From assembly GCA_037074705.1 (NCBI GenBank), contig CM073591.1, positions 36,932,587-36,996,586 on the forward strand: a stretch of DNA of 64,000 nucleotides, in the 5' to 3' direction. The notes beneath the pieces are model-generated. The model saw nothing but the letters and a program-made list of their open reading frames with translations, did no database searches and was not told the origin of the DNA. Positions 59,201 to 64,000 of this stretch are shown here, piece after piece. This DNA is from Zhengitettix transpicula. Lineage: Eukaryota; Arthropoda; Insecta; Orthoptera; Tetrigidae. Every line of letters begins with the position of its first letter. Position 1 is the stretch's first letter. A program made the position numbers and the translations under genes.

Positions 59201-62200
59201 AACGATTCAGTGTCACCAGGTTTTTTAAAAAGTCCGGTTCAGTTGTCATTTGATTTTCATTCATTCCAAAGGAAACGAAAAATATTTGCAATTGTTCTGA
59301 TAACGTTCAGCAACTTTCCCGATACAGATCTACGAACGTGTATATTGGGTAATATTGAAGGCAGAATCAGGTAAATTGGCAAGTAGAGCGTCACTGGAAA
59401 TGGAATATTTCCTCCATTGTCTAAAGTCTAACAAACTGATCCCACTCAGCGAGTGACGGGATGGGGCGAGATTATTTTTGTTCTGTATTTTTCCAAAGTA
59501 ATAATATTATTGCTGACGGACGCGGGGTTGTTTTGTGCTGCGTCACACTCTCGTGTCCCCGACTGAAAATTTCCACCGACCGGTTCTCAACGCAGAACCG
59601 AAATATACTAGCCGTTTAAATAGATTCGGACGCATTGTGGCCGTCAAGTTTTATGTTCTATTATTTACTATAATGACGTTGACTATTATGGCGGCGCTGT
59701 TGTGCATAAGTTACCTGTGCGTCGATTTCACGGAAAATTGCGTCAATTAAAACTGTGTATTTGGGATTCAATAATCCGAACAAATCGCGTACAATGGCGG
59801 CGTCGGACAATGCGAGGCGTCCCATTGTTGCGGTTCATCTGGCCGTGCGGTTGCCAGGCCGCCGCGCGCTCAACCCCCGCGGGGAAACCCCGCACACATT
59901 CTCATTCTGTATCATTGCAATTTTTTAGTGTCCTTGCCAATTGTACGACTTCTTTGAAGCGGGTCTTTGCTTTGCCACTCACTTCCCTTAGGAGTAGATA
60001 TTTTTCGCGTAATACATCCCCTGCTGTAAAACAAGAAATAATTGATAAAAAATATTTTATTATTAAATATTTATAGAAGAGAGGTATTAAGCGCGGATAT
60101 ACACTCTTCCAGTTCCGTCGCTCCGATTTTACCCTCTAGTAACAAAAGGGACGGTTACTTGACTTCATCTATTTGAAATTAAAATAAAAGTCGGAACAGA
60201 AGACGTGGTCATTATACAGGTCCAAAACTTCGAGAAGTTTTTTAGGCTTCCTATTGCAGAGTTCAGCTGAGTAGGTTCATGACTTTTACTTTTTCCTTGA
60301 TACTCACAAACAGAATTTCATAAATATCTTTGATTCGTCGTTCAATCTCCCCATCACGTTTTTAATTTCCTTCTTATACTTTCACTTCTATCAAACGTTA
60401 TTATGTAACCTAACTGTATGCTAGTTACATACAACGTAAACTGCTTGAATATTTGAAATAAATATCATAAATTTCATTTTACGACTTGCATAATCTCAGA
60501 TAAAGGATGACAGGACTTCGAATTCTGTACCGGCAACATCAATCATTCGTTTCCTGTTTATTCAAAAAAAAAAGTTGTAGGCTGCTGCAAGTGACAAATG
60601 ACTGTCAATAAAGGTAAACTGTAAATGTAACAGTCACGTCGATTTATTCGAATGATCGCGTATTATTGACCACTTCCTTTATAACTTCTATGATACAAAT
60701 TGTATTAGGCCTATTATTAATAATTGAAGCAGGAAGTGATGACATTTATATTCTATTGACCCAAGAATAGACCTTGTATTTAATACACTCCGATATTCTG
60801 TAAACCTCGCCAAAAGTGGGTCGGAGACGCCTTTTTCTGCCAGGAAAAAGTGACCTGTCGTGGTCACGTCACCGATTCTGCAAATTTATCTGCGGTTTAT
60901 TCTGAGGCGGCATATAGAAAAAGACGTCGTCTATTTTGTAGGGCGTGACCTGTGAGGTGGCGTGTTTTAGTTTTAGCGAGTGCAATTTGGCAGGCCGTAG
61001 CAGCTCCTGTTGACAAACCCCGGGTCTATTTCTGCGGGTCCGGCCAGGTGCGAGAATCGGCCCACTCACCACGTTCGGAAATGGAATTAAGAAGAAAAAG
61101 ATAAAATTGATACAATCCGGCAAGAGGCTAATTTTATCCACGACTCGACCTCGATCAGGAATCCTGGGGTGACGCAGCATCTCCGCGACATCTGCGCATC
61201 TACAACGGTACCTTCGCTCTCATACACTTCCTCTATTAACTCTTGGCTACTTAACTGTCCCTCATTCATCCTATCATCGGCCCAGAAAAGAAGTATTACG
61301 GAGAAGGGAAACGTGATTCGAATTTTTTTTTCCCGTAGAAGACTGACGTATCTGCTTGGAGTATCCTTTGTCGTCTACTGGTCACGAGATTGGAATATTT
61401 ATTTTATTCAGGAAAATGAAATTAATCTTTTCTGCCATTTAAGAACAGAAAGTCCGCACTACGGAGTACTAACACTGTTTTCCTTTACGTATAAAATTTC
61501 TTCGTCAACTGAAACGCATTTGCGAACTTTTGTCCTAAATTATTCAGCCGTGTCTAGTATATTTATTTCAGCCGTTGGTAGTATTAGTAAGTAAGTAGGC
61601 GGGCACCAATGTCGACAAATATGTTGAAATGTTTGCATTCGCCTTAAGTAACGGCGAACGTATGTATGTACCTGTAGGTGCAATAAAAAGCTTCTTGCTA
61701 TAGCGACAGACGTCTTAATTCCCTTTAATACCCGAACGAGATAGCGGTAGGCTATCATCTATTGTGTAGCTCAGCAATTGAATAATGAACGCACGCAGAA
61801 AGTATTGCTAAAAGCCGTTCTCAAAGCGATTCGGGTTGAGAAAAAAATGAGAAAATGGAAACTGGTAGCAAACGAATCCATCAGATTGAAAGTTCATCCG
61901 GGACTTTCTAGTTATGGACCTTCTATTTAAGTAACAACTGTGATTTAATGTCTATGATTCCGCTCTGTCTCTCAACGACTATTTTGATTGAGAATCCAGA
62001 CTCCTTTTAGCTGACCGAATTCCCCTGCACCTCACACCTTCGTCACTTTTTATTGTTTTCAAATACTTAAGCGCCTAGCCAACGGAAAACCCCGCCAACC
62101 TCCTTATCTGCAATCATAGTGAGTGTGCATCGAGGACACGAGTAGAATGTGAGGTCGTTCTTCTAACGGCGTGCACGACGCGCTCAGGATGTTTCTCTAT

Positions 62201-63950
62201 GAGCCGAAAAGCCGAAAAGACAGCGGCGACAAACAGATTGAGAGACGTCTGCCAAGTCACTACATCACGGCTCTCTACCGGCGACTTTCACAAAATAATA
62301 AACTCAGGTTTATCGACGAAGATGCACTTTGGCGAAATTATGACATTCAACAAAATATAGCTTTGCTCTGACGTGGTCATCACGAACGGACTTTTCCATG
62401 GCTCATTCACACTATCTCCAACGGGAAAATAAGACTGAAAGCCTCGGAAATGCAGGTCCTGAAAATACGGTATAGAAACTTCCAGTCGTGGCGGCTTCCA
62501 GTGGTTGGAAGGTCGAGCATTGTCCAACGTCCAGAGATCATTAAACGGAGAAAGCTTTGTCTTCACCAAAGATGTCACTTACTAAACGCCACAGCTTTCT
62601 TTTCACACCAAGCCGTAAACAAATATGCATTCACTCCTTTTGTTACGTCCAACACTAGATGCTGCTCAATTTGAAGATACAATTAAAACAACTGTCTCTC
62701 TTTTTTTTAAAAAAAAAATATCGGCCATTATAAGTACTGTCCAAGGAGCATTCACCGGAAGACGTGACATTCCAGAGACGCTTCTCGCGCTCTCACTTTC
62801 ACACGAACAACATCGCAAATTAGCTTCTTTCATTTCATCCCACGTTAACGGCCGTTCAAGAGAACAAAACCCACTGGAACTATAACAAGGAAAAGAATAA
62901 GAAATATAGAGCCTACAGGGACAGAGTACAGAAGAATAATTTATCCGCGGCCATCTTGCCCCTGAAAAGCGTCATATACATTCTCTATTCAGCTCCCTCT
63001 CTGGAGAATTTAATATATTTTAAGTATAAAACAAAAAAAAAGTGCTTCACAAAGAGAGAAGAGAAACACTGCAAAAAAAATATATATAAAAAAACAAACC
63101 ATGAAAAAAGTCACACCACCAGTGTGAAGCCACCTCCACAAACCCCAAACAAATCATAGAGAGTGATAGAAAAAAAATGTGTTTTGTGTGCATTGAGACA
63201 GAGAGAGAGAGACGTAGAGAATCATGCTGTACCTGTGTAGCTTTAGACATTATCGGACTGCACCGGGGCTGCTCTCACAACTCGCGGGACCTGTGGACCA
63301 CAAATAATGACATGAAGGCGTCAGTTCGGTCCATACTTCACCTTCCCCTTCACACTATTGTAGACAACGAGTTGGGATGGCCTTGCACTCATTCCAAATC
63401 GATAAGTGACTCAAAAGAGGTGTTTTGATCAAAGGATAGGACGATGAGCTTTTAGTTCACGTAAAAAAAAATTATTATTCTTAACAAGAAACAGGGTAAA
63501 ATGCGATCCATTGGAAACAATCTGGACATTCTTTTCAGATAAGGTGGTCTCAAGGGAAATATCAGAATTCTTTTTTCAGAAATTGCGTGAAATTTCTCCC
63601 CTGGTATTGTGGCTTATAAGAAATGAGGAATGATTTACGCGCAGAAGATTTCTAGTGAGATTTCTAGATGCGGAAAGATTTCTATTGAACTGTTTTGCTT
63701 GTTATAGTACAGCCAAAAGTTAATTATCCCCATAAATTTCTCTTTGAATTCGATGAATTTCAACAACAATACGGTTTACGTTTTAAGTGCTATTTAATCG
63801 ATTTTGATTGAATGATTTTAAACCATTCAGATCATAGCAATCCAGATAAAAAAAATTCTTAAGTGTCGTGACATAGAAACATGTAATTGTTATTTTCACG
63901 TTCGCTTCCGGTGGCTCCGGGGGAGGAGGGGGGGGGGGTTGTTGCCTCAC
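56220..63950 (-). other. ct: cut 5' intron region, about 7.7 kb
   Basis: AT-rich DNA with GC-richer patches at 57.1-57.6, 58.4-58.9 and 59.5-59.9 kb. These carry several ATGGCGGC/GCCGCCAT-type motifs. A hammerhead-like core is possible at 58.26-58.32 kb. A poly-G tract lies at 58891-58900 and another at 63921-63938. No coding exon is evident before the right-edge candidate. Confidence 0.65.
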
Positions 63951-64000
63951 CTGTGAGAGCCCAGCATCCTCACTGGAGCACTGCTCGCGCAACACTGTGC
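63951..64000 (-). CDS. Possible upstream cut exon, cut by the right window edge
   Basis: On the minus strand a 16-codon open stretch (TVLREQCSSEDAGLSQ) ends at a strong donor, CAG|GTGAGG, after a complete codon. The next exon downstream (starting 56219) also begins on a codon boundary, so the two could be spliced in frame. The residues do not match the Cut or CUX1 sequence expected just before RATLAEKE. It may therefore be an alternative 5' exon of cut, part of another transcript, or chance. The exon continues beyond the window, so its start cannot be judged. Past the donor the frame stays open into a proline run encoded by the poly-G tract at 63921-63938, which I read as intron. Confidence 0.3.

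Noticed and set aside
1..64000. CRISPR arrays, bacterial operons, rRNA
   Set aside because: None seen; introns, splice sites and the Cut protein show eukaryotic DNA.

Overview
The window is animal, almost certainly insect, genomic DNA and lies inside one large gene on the minus strand: the homologue of the homeobox gene cut (ct; CUX1/CUX2 in vertebrates). Eight exons join in frame with matching intron phases and together give 2,604 nt (868 codons). The order follows insect Cut: part of the N-terminal coiled coil (56.2 and 20.1 kb), the conserved linker (18.8 kb), a large low-complexity exon ending in CUT repeat 1 (15.1-16.2 kb), the CUT1-CUT2 linker (2.9 to 1.7 kb), and an exon that stops nine residues into CUT repeat 2 (0.3-0.6 kb). 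The remaining CUT repeats and the homeodomain lie beyond the left edge. The start codon and promoter lie beyond the right edge.

A phase-compatible 186-bp candidate cassette exon (3.9-4.1 kb) and a weak exon fragment at the right edge (63.95-64.0 kb) are possible additions. One intron (19947-18874) appears to use a GC donor.

The rest is intron: about 11 kb between CUT1 and the next exon, about 36 kb between the two coiled-coil exons, and about 7.8 kb up to the right edge. It is AT-rich with scattered GC-rich, CpG-containing islands that may be regulatory. It also holds transposon debris: a 5'-truncated non-LTR retrotransposon (39.6-40.4 kb) with a decayed inverted copy (41.9-42.3 kb), a tRNA-like SINE (40.5 kb), and a series of short inverted-repeat elements. 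Several of these carry a CTGAAGA...GAAAC hammerhead-ribozyme-like core such as Penelope-like elements carry.

Long introns, this repeat content and the fly-like Cut architecture suggest a hemimetabolous insect with a fairly large genome, possibly a cockroach or termite. That placement is inference. No second intact gene, rRNA, tRNA or CRISPR array was found.
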